Positions 18,410-27,211 are shown, numbered from the stretch's first letter. The stretch is 64,000 nt of DNA from Candidatus Hydrogenedens sp. (GCA_016125095.1 WGMK01000007.1:186001-250000); one strand, 5' to 3'. A program made the numbers and translations. Notes: generated by a model from the letters alone, not told the origin.

Positions 18410-18442
18410 GCCGCGGTCCGTTGCACGGGCCGCGGCTTTCTT
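18410..18442 (+). terminator. Rho-independent terminator between convergent genes
   Basis: GCCGCGGTCCG (18410-18420) pairs with CGGGCCGCGGC (18426-18436) with one mismatch, followed by TTTCTT. It closes the surface-protein gene and overlaps the end of the convergent methyltransferase gene. Confidence 0.8.
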
Positions 18443-19280
18443 ATGTCCGCTTGCGGGCGGAGAACGTGAGGAAGAATCCGCAGCGGTCGTGGCCGAACAG
18501 GCTGGCCAGCAGCCGTGCTGCCGCACGCGCGGGCCAGGGCTTGTTGTAGAGCAGGTCGTGGCGGTTGACGGTGGCGGCGCAGCGGATGTCTTCGAGGGGC
18601 AGCGCTTGAAGCATGGCCTCGACTTCGGCCAGCGTGTAGCCCTTGGTGCCTTCGCTCTCCATGTGGTGGTAGAGCACCTCGGCGAAGGACATCCAAGGCT
18701 TGCCCCGCAGCAGGGCATAGCGGCCCCAGCGGTAGAAGGTATGCAGCGAGCGGCGGTTGTAGACCATCGCCTTGATCTCGCCGCCGGGCTTCGTCACCCG
18801 CACGAGTTCCTCCAGCGCCCGCACAGTGCTGGGCGAATGGTGGATGACGCCCCAGGAGTAGACCAGGTCGAAGGTGTCGTCCGGGTACGGGATATGCTCA
18901 GCGTCGCCGACTTGCGCCTGCGCCGCCTCGAATCCATAGACCGCGAGCCGCTGTTGCACATGGTCGATGCTCTCCTGCGTTAGGTCGATGCCGTGCGCCT
19001 CGGCCCCGGCGCGCACCCACTGCAGGAAATCGGTGCCCGCGCCCATGCCGACCTCGAGCACCTTTTTGCCGTGATAGCGCGAGAACTGGGCGAAACTGTG
19101 GATATACGGCTCGGCCTCATAGCGATACGCCTCGATTTCGTCGAAGTAGTCGCGCGAGAATTTGTCCGAGTCGGCTGCGTCGGTGCCGCAGGCCTGCTGA
19201 TTCCAGTATCCGCGCACCGATTCCTTCAGGGCCTCCTTGCCCGCCTCGGGGATTTCCTGCCCGCGCATGTCCGGCGTCAT
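18441..19280 (-). CDS. Class I SAM-dependent methyltransferase
   Basis: 279 residues from the ATG at 19280. That ATG overlaps the stop of the upstream glycosyltransferase as ATGA, so the longer open frame is rejected. Motif I (VLEVGMGAGTDFLQW) binds AdoMet, motif II is HGIDLTQESI, and the post-I region GDAEHIPYPDDTFDLVYSWGVIHH is typical of Methyltransf_11 proteins. The C-terminal third (GYTLAEVEAMLQALPLEDI) is a substrate-binding cap. Translational coupling to a GT4-like glycosyltransferase suggests methylation of a glycan, or of a lipid-linked sugar, in a polysaccharide pathway; the acceptor cannot be named. Confidence 0.88.
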   Translation of the reverse strand: MTPDMRGQEIPEAGKEALKESVRGYWNQQACGTDAADSDKFSRDYFDEIEAYRYEAEPYIHSFAQFSRYHGKKVLEVGMGAGTDFLQWVRAGAEAHGIDLTQESIDHVQQRLAVYGFEAAQAQVGDAEHIPYPDDTFDLVYSWGVIHHSPSTVRALEELVRVTKPGGEIKAMVYNRRSLHTFYRWGRYALLRGKPWMSFAEVLYHHMESEGTKGYTLAEVEAMLQALPLEDIRCAATVNRHDLLYNKPWPARAAARLLASLFGHDRCGFFLTFSARKRT

Positions 19281-20365
19281 CGTCCGCTCCCCGACGCCGA
19301 CACGAGCGCGGCCTTCAGCTTCGGGTAGTTGGCAGCGTGGGAATAGCGCTCCAGCACGGTCTGGCGCGCCGCCCGGCCCATGCGCTCGCGCAGCGCCGGA
19401 TCGTCCACCAGCTGTTTCAGCTTGTCGAGCCATTCCTCGGGCGTGCTGGCGAGAAAGCCATTCACGCCGTCCTCGATGATTTCCGCGTTCATGCCGACAG
19501 GGGAGACCACGCACGGGGTGCCGACGCCCATGTATTGCAGCGCCTTGAACGCGCATTTGCCCCGGGTTGAGGGGGTATCCAGCAGCGGCATGAGCCCGAT
19601 GTCCGCCTGTTGCAGGTAGCGAATTTCATTTTCGACGACCCAATGTTCGTTCTCGACTGTCACCCCGTCGAGCGCATAGGGGCGGCCGGTCGCGACATGC
19701 AGCTTCACGTTGCCGTCAGCCGAAAGCTGCTGCAACGGACTGGCAATTATATCCAGGTTCACGAGGTTGCTGTACAGCCCCGTCCATCCGAGGGTCACCG
19801 GCCGCCCCGGAATCGGCTCCGGGTAGGACTTCGCCCGATGCCGATCCATGTCGATGCAGGTGGGGATGATCGTCACCTCCGGCGAACGCCCCTGCACCTG
19901 GTCGGCGAGATATTGATTGCCTACGATACCGTGGACGCAGAGGCGGCCCATCGCCCAGATCCAGTCCAGATTGGCCCAACGCTGAAAAGGGCTGTCCACG
20001 CCGTCCGGGGCTACCCAGACCGCGTCGTCGATGTCGTAGACCATCCGCGGGTTGAGCGCGTGGCAGAGCCGCTCGAGCAGGGGAGGTCCGTAGCCGCCGT
20101 AGACGAGGGGGCCGCGCAGCACCACGGCGTCCGCACCCGGCACATGGCGCAGCTGGAGCAGCCGATTTCCCACGCACACGAGCAGGTAAAGCAGTTTGGT
20201 GAGGCGGTTGCCGCGGCCGTAGAGGCGGTCCCAGATTGCGAAGGAACTTGGCAGGCAAACGGTGCAGCGATGCCCGTCGGCCTCCAGCATTTCGGCGAAG
20301 CGGATGACGCGGTACCGGATGGCCGCGATATTGGTGGCCGCATTGCCGAAGAACACGATGCGCAA
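19277..20365 (-). CDS. Glycosyltransferase, GT4-like
   Basis: 362 residues if started at the TTG at 20365, giving the typical opening 'MRIVFFGNAATNIAAIRYR' and placing GAGGA at a proper distance; a TTG five codons upstream is the alternative. The C-terminal half has the retaining GT-B features: LGWTGLYSNLVNLDIIA, the LMPLLDTPSTRGKCAFKALQYMGVGTPCVVSPVG segment (nucleotide-sugar-binding ExxE-like region) and a terminal ERMGRAARQTVLERYSH helix. It should transfer a sugar from a nucleotide donor at the cytoplasmic face. It overlaps the methyltransferase by four bases, forming a two-gene operon. Confidence 0.85.
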   Translation of the reverse strand: MRIVFFGNAATNIAAIRYRVIRFAEMLEADGHRCTVCLPSSFAIWDRLYGRGNRLTKLLYLLVCVGNRLLQLRHVPGADAVVLRGPLVYGGYGPPLLERLCHALNPRMVYDIDDAVWVAPDGVDSPFQRWANLDWIWAMGRLCVHGIVGNQYLADQVQGRSPEVTIIPTCIDMDRHRAKSYPEPIPGRPVTLGWTGLYSNLVNLDIIASPLQQLSADGNVKLHVATGRPYALDGVTVENEHWVVENEIRYLQQADIGLMPLLDTPSTRGKCAFKALQYMGVGTPCVVSPVGMNAEIIEDGVNGFLASTPEEWLDKLKQLVDDPALRERMGRAARQTVLERYSHAANYPKLKAALVSASGSGR

Positions 20366-20449
20366 AAACGATATCCTCAAGACTTGCGGGCAGCGGCCCG
20401 GTATTCTCTACAATGGCCCCTTGGGCCCCCGATACGGGAGGATAGCACG

Positions 20450-20839
20450 ATGGCCGATCAAAACCGCCGCGAGTTCACCAGGGTGGCAGTTCCCATCGAC
20501 GCCACGGTACGGTTGCCCGGTGGCATCTACCGGCACGGCGAGGTGCGCGAGGTCAGCATGACGGGCGTGCAGATCGCCTATACGCCGCCCATGCCCGATG
20601 CGGACCGCTATATGATTGAGATGCGGCTGCGCACCGGGGGCACACCTGTAGAAGTGGTGGCGCAGGGTTCGATCATCCGTTCCGGCGCCAATGGGGCCGC
20701 CTTTCAATTCGATACCATCGAGGGCGTGGAGTCGTTCGAACGGCTCCGCAATCTCGTCTTGATGAATGCCGAGAATCCGGATGCCGTGGAAGACGAGGTA
20801 GATCGCCACGTTGGAATCCGGCGTCCAGAGTCCGAATGA
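20450..20839 (+). CDS. PilZ-domain c-di-GMP-binding protein
   Basis: 129 residues from the ATG at 20450 with GGAGGA nine bases upstream; the longer frame runs through the antisense of the glycosyltransferase. The protein is a single PilZ domain: an RRxxxR-like arginine motif at the start (NRREFTRV), the second motif REVSMTGVQI (a variant of D/N-x-S-x-x-G) and a final beta-strand RSGANGAAFQFDTIEG. PilZ proteins bind cyclic di-GMP and relay it to motility, adhesion or polysaccharide export. The neighbouring divergent glycosyltransferase/methyltransferase pair makes polysaccharide control a reasonable inference. It abuts the following Tat-exported isomerase gene. Confidence 0.88.
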   Translation: MADQNRREFTRVAVPIDATVRLPGGIYRHGEVREVSMTGVQIAYTPPMPDADRYMIEMRLRTGGTPVEVVAQGSIIRSGANGAAFQFDTIEGVESFERLRNLVLMNAENPDAVEDEVDRHVGIRRPESE

Positions 20840-20862
20840 CAACGCGCAGGAAGGAATCTCCC

Positions 20863-21786
20863 ATGAGTACGCCCCAACGGTCCGGCATGTCCCGCCGCCA
20901 CTTTATCCAAACGGCCGCGGCCTTCTCGGGTCTCGCGCTGGGCGCGCATGCGGCCGAGCCGATCGTCCGGAACGGCAAGCCGCACATGAAGCTGAGCTTG
21001 GCTGCGTATTCGTTCAACCGGGTACTGGCGAAGCGCCCGGAAACGGCGGAACCCGGCCGCATGGACATGCACGCCTTCATCGATTTCTGCGCGGAACAGG
21101 ACCTGGACGGCACGGAGCTGACCAGCTATTACTTCCCGGCGAAAGTGGACACGGCGTACCTGAATTCGCTGGCGCACCGCGCGTTTGAATTGGGGCTGGA
21201 CGTATCGGGTACGGCGATCGGCAACGATTTCTGCCTGGCGCCGGGCGAGGCCCGAGATGCCGACCTGGCCATGACGCGCGAGTGGATTGACTACGCGGCG
21301 ATTCTCGGCGCGCCGGTCATCCGCATCTTCGCCGGCAAAGTGTCCGCGGGCGACACGGAGGAAGTGGCGCTCGAACGCTGTGTGGAAGGCATCAACGAGT
21401 CGCTGAAGTATGCCGCGGAGAAGGGCGTGTACCTCGCGCTCGAAAACCACGGTGGGATTACGGCACGGCCCGAGCAGCTGCTGAATATCGTGAAGGCGGT
21501 GGAACCGTCTCCGTGGTTCGGGATCAACTTCGACAGCGGTAACTTTCAGACCGAGGACCCCTATGCGGCGCTCGAGATGATTGCGCCCTACGCCGTGAAC
21601 GCGCAAATCAAGGTTTCCATCAAGCCGAACGGCAAGAAGGAGCGCTCGGATTTCAGCCGGGTTATCGGTATCCTGCGCGACGCGAACTACCGCGGCTATG
21701 TGGTGCTGGAATACGAAGAGCCGGAAGACCCATTCGAAAACATTCCTCCGCTGCTGCGCGAACTGCGTGAACTGATTTCGCTCTGA
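20863..21786 (+). CDS. Tat-exported sugar phosphate isomerase/epimerase-family protein
   Basis: 307 residues from the ATG at 20863, preceded by AGGAAGGAA; a start 27 bases upstream overlaps the PilZ stop but lacks a ribosome site. A twin-arginine signal (MSRRHFIQTAAAFSGLALGAHA) directs export of the folded protein. The rest is an AP-endonuclease-2/xylose-isomerase-like TIM barrel: KLSLAAYSFNRVL, LDGTELTSYYFP, VIRIFAGKVSAGD, GVYLALENHGGITARP (metal-ligand Glu), FGINFDSGNFQ and a C-terminal VVLEYEEPEDP. Members isomerise or epimerise sugars or inositols with a divalent metal, but many exported copies are unassigned. It is followed after eight bases by a GH88-like hydrolase gene, suggesting co-transcription. 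Confidence 0.88.
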   Translation: MSTPQRSGMSRRHFIQTAAAFSGLALGAHAAEPIVRNGKPHMKLSLAAYSFNRVLAKRPETAEPGRMDMHAFIDFCAEQDLDGTELTSYYFPAKVDTAYLNSLAHRAFELGLDVSGTAIGNDFCLAPGEARDADLAMTREWIDYAAILGAPVIRIFAGKVSAGDTEEVALERCVEGINESLKYAAEKGVYLALENHGGITARPEQLLNIVKAVEPSPWFGINFDSGNFQTEDPYAALEMIAPYAVNAQIKVSIKPNGKKERSDFSRVIGILRDANYRGYVVLEYEEPEDPFENIPPLLRELRELISL

Positions 21787-21794
21787 GGCGCCCG

Positions 21795-23189
21795 ATGTTC
21801 GTTGATGACACGCTGACCGCGGAATCGCTGGTACCCGCGCTGGAACGGCTGTTCGCCCTGGCTGGTCCCAAATTGCGTGCCCTGGATGGCCGATGGCGGG
21901 TGCAGGACGGTGCGCCGGTGTTTACGGTGGAAGGCCGTTACACCGCGCGCGGTTGGACCGAGTGGACGCAGGGCTTCCAGTACGGTTGCCAGATACTCCT
22001 GTTCGACGCGACGGAGGACGAGGACGCCCTGCGCCGGGGCCGCGAGCATACGCGCCTGCACATGGCGCCGCATGTGAGCCACACCGGCGTGCACGACCAC
22101 GGCTTCAATAACCTCTCCACCTACGGCAACCTGCGACGGCTGGGGCTCGAGGGCCGGATTGCCATGACCGCGGAGGAACTGGATTTCCATGCGCTGGCGA
22201 TCAAGGTATCCGGCGCGGTGCAGGCCGCGCGCTGGACCCGTCTGGCCGACGAAGGCGGGTACATGTATTCGTTCAACGGCCCGCAGTCGCTGTTCAGCGA
22301 TACCATCCGCAGCTGCCGCGTCCTTGTGGCGGGGCATGCCTTCGGGCATGTGCTGATGGGCGAAAACGACGCGCGGCATTCGCTGCTGGGCCGGGCCATC
22401 GAGCATTTGCGGGCCACCGCGCGCTACAACGTGTACTTCGGAAATGGCCGAGACACCTACGATGTATGGGGGCGCGTGGTGCACGAAAGCATCTTCAACA
22501 CCAACGACGGGCGCTACCGCTGCCCGAGCACACAGCAGGGCTATTCGCCGTTCAGCACCTGGACACGCGGACTCGCGTGGGTACTGCTGGGAGCGGCCGA
22601 GGAGCTCGAGTGCTTCGCCCGGCTCAATCCCGAGCACTTCGATACGGTAGGCGGACTCGAGGCCATCGAGCCAGTGTTGCTGGAAATGGCGCGCGCGACC
22701 GCCGACTTCTATCTGGAAAACACCTGCGCCGACGGAATTCCGTTCTGGGATACCGGTGCTCCGGGGTTGGCGCACGACCCGGACTACCGTGACCACCCGT
22801 CGCGGCCGGACCATGCTCACGAGCCGGTGGACAGCTCGGCGGCGGCGATCGCGGCACAGGGGCTGATGCGGCTGGGGCGGTATCTCGGCAGCGAGACGGC
22901 GATGGGTCGGAGGTATTGGCAGGCAGGGCTTACGGTCATGCGGACGTTGCTGGCGGCGCCCTACCTCAGCGAAGACCCCGCGCACGAGGGCCTGTTGCTG
23001 CATTCCGTGTATCATCGCCCGAATGGCTGGGATCATGTGCCCGCTGGTAAGTCGGTGCCGCAGGGCGAGTCGTGCCTATGGGGCGATTATCACCTGATGG
23101 AAGCAGCGGTGATGTTGCAGCGCATTAACGCGGGACGCCCCTATTTGACCTACTACGGTTGTGCCGCCGACCAGGATTGCTGGGCGTAG
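21795..23189 (+). CDS. Glycoside hydrolase, GH88/GH105-like (unsaturated glucuronyl hydrolase type)
   Basis: 464 residues, an (alpha/alpha)6-barrel-type protein without a signal peptide. Recognisable segments are WTEWTQGFQYGCQILLF, VSHTGVHDHGFNNLSTYG with a candidate catalytic Asp, QQGYSPFSTWTRGLAWVLLG, PVDSSAAAIAAQGLMRLG and GESCLWGDYHLMEAAVML. These match the order seen in GH88 enzymes, which hydrate the 4,5-unsaturated uronate left by polysaccharide lyases. No lyase is adjacent. Close spacing to the upstream isomerase and the downstream Gfo/Idh oxidoreductase points to one uronate/glycan-degradation operon. Family call is good; GH88 versus GH105 is uncertain. Confidence 0.75.
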   Translation: MFVDDTLTAESLVPALERLFALAGPKLRALDGRWRVQDGAPVFTVEGRYTARGWTEWTQGFQYGCQILLFDATEDEDALRRGREHTRLHMAPHVSHTGVHDHGFNNLSTYGNLRRLGLEGRIAMTAEELDFHALAIKVSGAVQAARWTRLADEGGYMYSFNGPQSLFSDTIRSCRVLVAGHAFGHVLMGENDARHSLLGRAIEHLRATARYNVYFGNGRDTYDVWGRVVHESIFNTNDGRYRCPSTQQGYSPFSTWTRGLAWVLLGAAEELECFARLNPEHFDTVGGLEAIEPVLLEMARATADFYLENTCADGIPFWDTGAPGLAHDPDYRDHPSRPDHAHEPVDSSAAAIAAQGLMRLGRYLGSETAMGRRYWQAGLTVMRTLLAAPYLSEDPAHEGLLLHSVYHRPNGWDHVPAGKSVPQGESCLWGDYHLMEAAVMLQRINAGRPYLTYYGCAADQDCWA

Positions 23190-23224
23190 GCGTCACCGCG
23201 CTTCAATTGATAAGGGATTGTTCG

Positions 23225-24376
23225 ATGGATATCCGCCGTATCGGCATTATTATGAATGGCGTCACGGGGCGCATGGGCACGAACCAGCACCTGGTGCGTT
23301 CGATCCTGGCCATCCGGGAGCAGGGAGGCGTGCGCATTGGCGACAGTCAGGCCCTGATGCCCGAACCCGTGCTGACCGGACGCAACGAGGACAAACTCCG
23401 CGCGCTCGCGGAGTCGCACGGCGGGCTGGCGTATTCGACGGATCTCGACGCCCTGCTGGCCGACAAGACCTACCCGGTGTACTTCGACGCGCAGACGACG
23501 CTCCGGCGTTTCGACTCCACCAAGGCTGCCATCGCCGCGGGTAAGCACGTCTACGTCGAGAAGCCCAGCGGTGCCTCGCTTGAGGAAGGGATCGAGTTGT
23601 ACCGGCTGGCCAAGGCGGCGGGGGTGAAGCATGGCGTGGTGCAGGACAAGCTGTGGCTGCCCGGGCTGCTGAAGCTGAAGCGCCTGATCGATACCGGGTA
23701 CTTTGGTCGTATCCTCTCCGTGCGGGGGGAATTCGGCTATTGGGTGTTCACGGGACACGACCAGCCGGCGCAGCGTCCCTCATGGAACTACCGCAAGGAA
23801 GACGGCGGGGGACTCATTGTCGATATGCTGTGCCACTGGCGCTACGTGATCGATAATCTCTTCGGCGAGGTCGAGCGCCTGTCCTGCCTGGGCACCACGC
23901 ATATCCCCGAACGGCTGGACGAGCGCGGCGCGGCATACGCCTGCACCGCGGACGACGCCGCCTATGCCACCTTCGAGACGAACCAGGGCATCATCTGCCA
24001 CTTCAATTCCTCGTGGTGCACGCGCGTGCGGCGCGACGACCTGCTGACCCTGCACGTGGACGGCACCGACGGCAGCGCCGTGGCGGGGCTGCGCGATTGC
24101 GTGACCCAGCATGCCGCCAATACCCCGCGACCCGTATGGAACCCGGACATCAAGAACCCCATCGATCTGTGGGGGGGCTGGACGCCCGTGCCCGACAACC
24201 ACCCGGCGGACAACGCCTTTAAGGCCCAGTGGGAGCTGTTTCTGCGGCATGTGGCGCTGGACGAGCCTTTCCGCTGGGGCCTGCTGGAGGGCGCGAAAGG
24301 CATCCAACTCGCGGAATTGGGGCAGCAATCCTGGGCCGAGCGGCGCTGGCTCGACGTGCCGCCGCTGCAGGGCTAG
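23225..24376 (+). CDS. Gfo/Idh/MocA-family oxidoreductase
   Basis: 383 residues from the ATG at 23225, with AAGGGA upstream. The N-terminal Rossmann domain opens with RRIGIIMNGVTGRMG, an atypical but clear G-x(2)-G-x(2)-G-like loop with an insertion. It continues through KTYPVYFDAQTTLRRF to the family hallmark HVYVEKPSG (EKP Lys at the active site). The C-terminal alpha/beta domain has GEFGYWVFTG and GGGLIVDMLCHWRYVID, carrying the usual Asp-x3-His pair. Members oxidise or reduce sugar hydroxyls with NAD(P)H. It sits 35 bases after the GH88-like gene, so it is probably the next step in the same glycan pathway. Confidence 0.88.
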   Translation: MDIRRIGIIMNGVTGRMGTNQHLVRSILAIREQGGVRIGDSQALMPEPVLTGRNEDKLRALAESHGGLAYSTDLDALLADKTYPVYFDAQTTLRRFDSTKAAIAAGKHVYVEKPSGASLEEGIELYRLAKAAGVKHGVVQDKLWLPGLLKLKRLIDTGYFGRILSVRGEFGYWVFTGHDQPAQRPSWNYRKEDGGGLIVDMLCHWRYVIDNLFGEVERLSCLGTTHIPERLDERGAAYACTADDAAYATFETNQGIICHFNSSWCTRVRRDDLLTLHVDGTDGSAVAGLRDCVTQHAANTPRPVWNPDIKNPIDLWGGWTPVPDNHPADNAFKAQWELFLRHVALDEPFRWGLLEGAKGIQLAELGQQSWAERRWLDVPPLQG

Positions 24377-24497
24377 GGCGCTTCCTTCCAATTCCCGGAA
24401 TCCGCTTGATACAATCGGCGGGGTGTTCCGGCCGGGGAGCCGGACCAGGGGAACGTGACGCGCCTGGCGCGTTCGGATTCGGAAAGGACGACCCAGC

Positions 24498-25439
24498 GTG
24501 TTAACGAATATCGTGACCGGCGGCGCCGGTTTCATTGGCTCGCACTTGTGCGAAGCCCTGCTGAACCGCGGCGAAGAAGTGCTCTGTATCGACAATTTCT
24601 TCACCGGCCGCAAGAAAAACGTGCAGCACCTGCTGGACAATCCGCGCTTCGAGGTGATCCGCCACGACGTGATCAATCCGCTCGAACTCGAGGCGGACCG
24701 CATCTACAACCTTGCCTGCCCGGCTTCGCCCGTGCACTATCAGTTCGACCCGGTCCGCACGGTGAAGACCAACGTGATGGGCGCACTGAACATGCTCGGC
24801 CTGGCGATGCGCACCAAGGCGCGCATCCTGCAGGCTTCCACGTCGGAAGTCTACGGCGACCCGGAAGTGCACCCGCAGGTCGAGACCTACTGGGGCAACG
24901 TGAACTGCGTTGGACCGCGCAGCTGCTACGACGAAGGCAAGCGCGTCGCCGAGACGCTGTTCTTCGATTACAACAAGCAGAACGGCGTGGACATCCGCAT
25001 CATCCGTATCTTCAATACCTACGGGCCGAACATGCTGCTGAACGACGGCCGCGTCGTGAGCAACTTCGCGGTGCAGGCCCTGCGCGGCGAACCGATTACC
25101 ATCTACGGCGAAGGCAACCAGACCCGCTCCTTCTGCTACGTCAGCGACCTCGTGCGCGGCATTATCGCCATGATGGACTGCGAGGACTTCAACGGTCCGG
25201 TGAACCTGGGCAACCCCGGCGAGTTTACGATCCGCGAACTGGCCGAAAAGGTCATAGCGCAGACCGGCAGCAAGTCGGAAATCGTCAAGCGCCCGCTGCC
25301 CGAGAACGACCCCACGCGCCGCCAGCCCGACATCACCGTCGCCAAGGCCAAGCTGGGCTGGGAGCCGACCATCTCCCTGGACGAAGGCCTCAAGCCGACC
25401 ATCGAGTACTTCGCCAAGCTGGTGAAGGAAGGCGTGTAG
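24498..25439 (+). CDS. UDP-glucuronate decarboxylase (UDP-xylose synthase)-type epimerase
   Basis: 313 residues from a GTG at 24498 preceded by AAGGA. It is an extended short-chain dehydrogenase: NAD-binding [19 protein letters not shown], then [34 protein letters not shown] (typical of UDP-xylose synthases), [24 protein letters not shown], the YxxxK pair in [10 protein letters not shown], and [14 protein letters not shown]. It converts UDP-glucuronate to UDP-xylose through a bound 4-keto intermediate, supplying xylose for surface glycans. The 121-bp gap before it contains a TACAAT at 24410 that may be a -10 box, so it may be transcribed separately from the degradation genes upstream. Confidence 0.92.
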   Translation: MLTNIVTGGAGFIGSHLCEALLNRGEEVLCIDNFFTGRKKNVQHLLDNPRFEVIRHDVINPLELEADRIYNLACPASPVHYQFDPVRTVKTNVMGALNMLGLAMRTKARILQASTSEVYGDPEVHPQVETYWGNVNCVGPRSCYDEGKRVAETLFFDYNKQNGVDIRIIRIFNTYGPNMLLNDGRVVSNFAVQALRGEPITIYGEGNQTRSFCYVSDLVRGIIAMMDCEDFNGPVNLGNPGEFTIRELAEKVIAQTGSKSEIVKRPLPENDPTRRQPDITVAKAKLGWEPTISLDEGLKPTIEYFAKLVKEGV

Positions 25440-25454
25440 TCGCACGCCATACAC

Positions 25455-25512
25455 CTTTATGACCAAGGGGACCTATACGACCTATAGGTCCCATTGGTCG
25501 TATACGTCCTAC
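25455..25512. repeat. Short AT/GC palindromic array at a convergent gene boundary
   Basis: GGACCTATACGACC, TATAGGTCC and GGTCGTATACGTCC follow each other, each an imperfect inverted copy of a GGWCSTATA-type unit. The array fills the gap between the convergent UDP-xylose synthase and flavoenzyme genes and may act as a bidirectional terminator or be a mobile mini-repeat. Confidence 0.5.
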
Positions 25513-27122
25513 CCCCGGTCCACCAGCACGCCGGGATTCATTATGCCCTTGGGGTCGAAAACTTCTTTGCTGGCGCGGAGGGATTCGGCGAATAGGACCG
25601 GGCGCTGCTGATCGTACCAGGGACGGTGATCGCGTCCCACCGCGTGGTGGTGGGTAATCGTACCGCCGCAGGCGATCAGCGTCTCGCTCACCGCCGCCTT
25701 GATGGCGTCCCACTGCTCGAGCATCTGGCCCGGTTTGCCGGGGGCCAGCACCGTGAAGTAGGGCGCGGGTCCGTCCGGATAGATGTGCGTGAAACGGCAG
25801 GTGATGCGCCCGCCGCCGCAGAGTTCGTTCAGGGCGGCCCCGCCGCGTTCCAGCACCGAGTGATACAGCGTGGGAAAGGCATCCCAAGTGCAGGCGGTCT
25901 CGAAGGTCTCCGCAATGACACCGAGCAGAAGGAGCGTATCGCGCAGATACGGCGCGCGCAGGAAGCTCTCCTTCCAAGATTCCGATTCCCCGCCCGCCTT
26001 ACCCGAGTCATCGCGGATCTTGATGGCCTCCGACGGCAGCAGCGCGCCCGCGTCGCGGCAGAGTTCCGCGGCCCGGGCCATCCACGCGTCGACTGGATGG
26101 TCCGCCGACTCGAAGCCCAGCACCAGCAGCGTGTGCTCCCCGGTGCCCACGCCATTGAACAGCGCTTCCTGCCGATCGATAAGCCGGCAATTGGTAGGGA
26201 AGAGGCCCGACTGCGACAACCGGCGCACGCACTCGGCGCCTCGCAGAAAGCCGTCCTCGCCGTCGAACTTCGCGGTGGCGGCGGCGCGATAGACCGGCCG
26301 CGATTGCAGCCGCATCCACGCTTCGGTGATTACGCCGAACGCGCCCTCCGAGCCCAGCATCATGCGGTCGGGACTGGGGCCGGCACCCGAGCCGGGCAGC
26401 CGCCTCGACTCCATCGCCCCGGCCGGCGTGACCATGCGGATGGATTCCACGAAGTCGTCGATGTGGGTATACACCGAGGCGTAGTGACCGCCCGCCCGCG
26501 TGGCGAGCCAGCCGCCCAGCGTGGAGAATTCGAAGGACTGCGGGAAATGCCGCAGGGTGTAGCCATGTGGTTTCAGTGCCGATTCCAGCGCAGGACCAAA
26601 CAACCCGGCCTGCATGCGGGCGGCACGGCTGATCGAATCGATCTCGACAACCTTGTCGAACTTCCGCATATCGAGCGAAATCACGCCCGCGCGGGTCTCG
26701 CCGACCCGGCCACCCTCGACCCCGCCAACCACGCTCGTGCCGCCGCCGAAGGGCACCAGCGCGACATCGGAATGCCCGCACCATTCCATCAGGGCCGCAA
26801 TCTGTTCCTCCGATTCCGGGAACGCAACATAGTCCGGCGGCTGGGAGAAATCGCGCTGCATGCCGCGGATGAGGTCGCGCGTGGCGCGGCCGTAGGTGTG
26901 CGCGGCGCGTTCGTATTTGTCCGCCGACAGCACCTCATCGAACTGATCCGGCGCGGCGAACCGCGGCGCGGGCAGGGCAATGTCGTCCAGCTCCGGCTCC
27001 GGCGTGTCGTGCAACTCCATCCCGGGTAGATGGAACTGCATGATCTGCCCGAGCGCGGTCCGCTCGTCCACCGAAATCCGCTCGTCCTGGTAGCCCCAGC
27101 CCCAGAATTTTCTCGGCCGCAT
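25509..27122 (-). CDS. FAD-binding oxidase, alkyldihydroxyacetonephosphate synthase-like
   Basis: 537 residues from the ATG at 27122, giving the family opening MRPRKFWGWGYQDE; the frame upstream runs into the divergent promoter. The PCMH-type FAD domain spans about residues 90-270: PDYVAFPESEEQIAALMEWC, VPFGGGTSVVGGVEG, FSTLGGWLATRAGGHYASVYT and LGSEGAFGVITEAWMRL. The C-terminal cap ends in the His-rich active-site motif THHHAVGRDHRPWYD (about residue 490) and DPKGIMNPGVLVDRG. THHH-x-VG-x-DH is characteristic of alkyl-DHAP synthase (ether-lipid synthesis), although bacterial relatives include other 2-hydroxyacid oxidases. No DHAP acyltransferase or fatty-acyl-CoA reductase is nearby. Confidence 0.8.
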   Translation of the reverse strand: MRPRKFWGWGYQDERISVDERTALGQIMQFHLPGMELHDTPEPELDDIALPAPRFAAPDQFDEVLSADKYERAAHTYGRATRDLIRGMQRDFSQPPDYVAFPESEEQIAALMEWCGHSDVALVPFGGGTSVVGGVEGGRVGETRAGVISLDMRKFDKVVEIDSISRAARMQAGLFGPALESALKPHGYTLRHFPQSFEFSTLGGWLATRAGGHYASVYTHIDDFVESIRMVTPAGAMESRRLPGSGAGPSPDRMMLGSEGAFGVITEAWMRLQSRPVYRAAATAKFDGEDGFLRGAECVRRLSQSGLFPTNCRLIDRQEALFNGVGTGEHTLLVLGFESADHPVDAWMARAAELCRDAGALLPSEAIKIRDDSGKAGGESESWKESFLRAPYLRDTLLLLGVIAETFETACTWDAFPTLYHSVLERGGAALNELCGGGRITCRFTHIYPDGPAPYFTVLAPGKPGQMLEQWDAIKAAVSETLIACGGTITHHHAVGRDHRPWYDQQRPVLFAESLRASKEVFDPKGIMNPGVLVDRG

Positions 27123-27178
27123 GGTGTGTCTCCCGTGCCGGGCGCAATGCCCGGAATCGAGCATAGCAGAGCCGCCCG

Positions 27179-27211
27179 CCGAGGGCGAACGAAAACCCTC
27201 GGGGTTTTCTT
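27179..27211 (+). terminator. Terminator-like hairpin upstream of a promoter
   Basis: CCGAGGG (27179-27185) pairs with CCCTCGG (27196-27202), followed by GGTTTTCTT. No plus-strand gene precedes it, so it may insulate the downstream promoter or act on antisense transcripts from the divergent gene. Confidence 0.4.
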
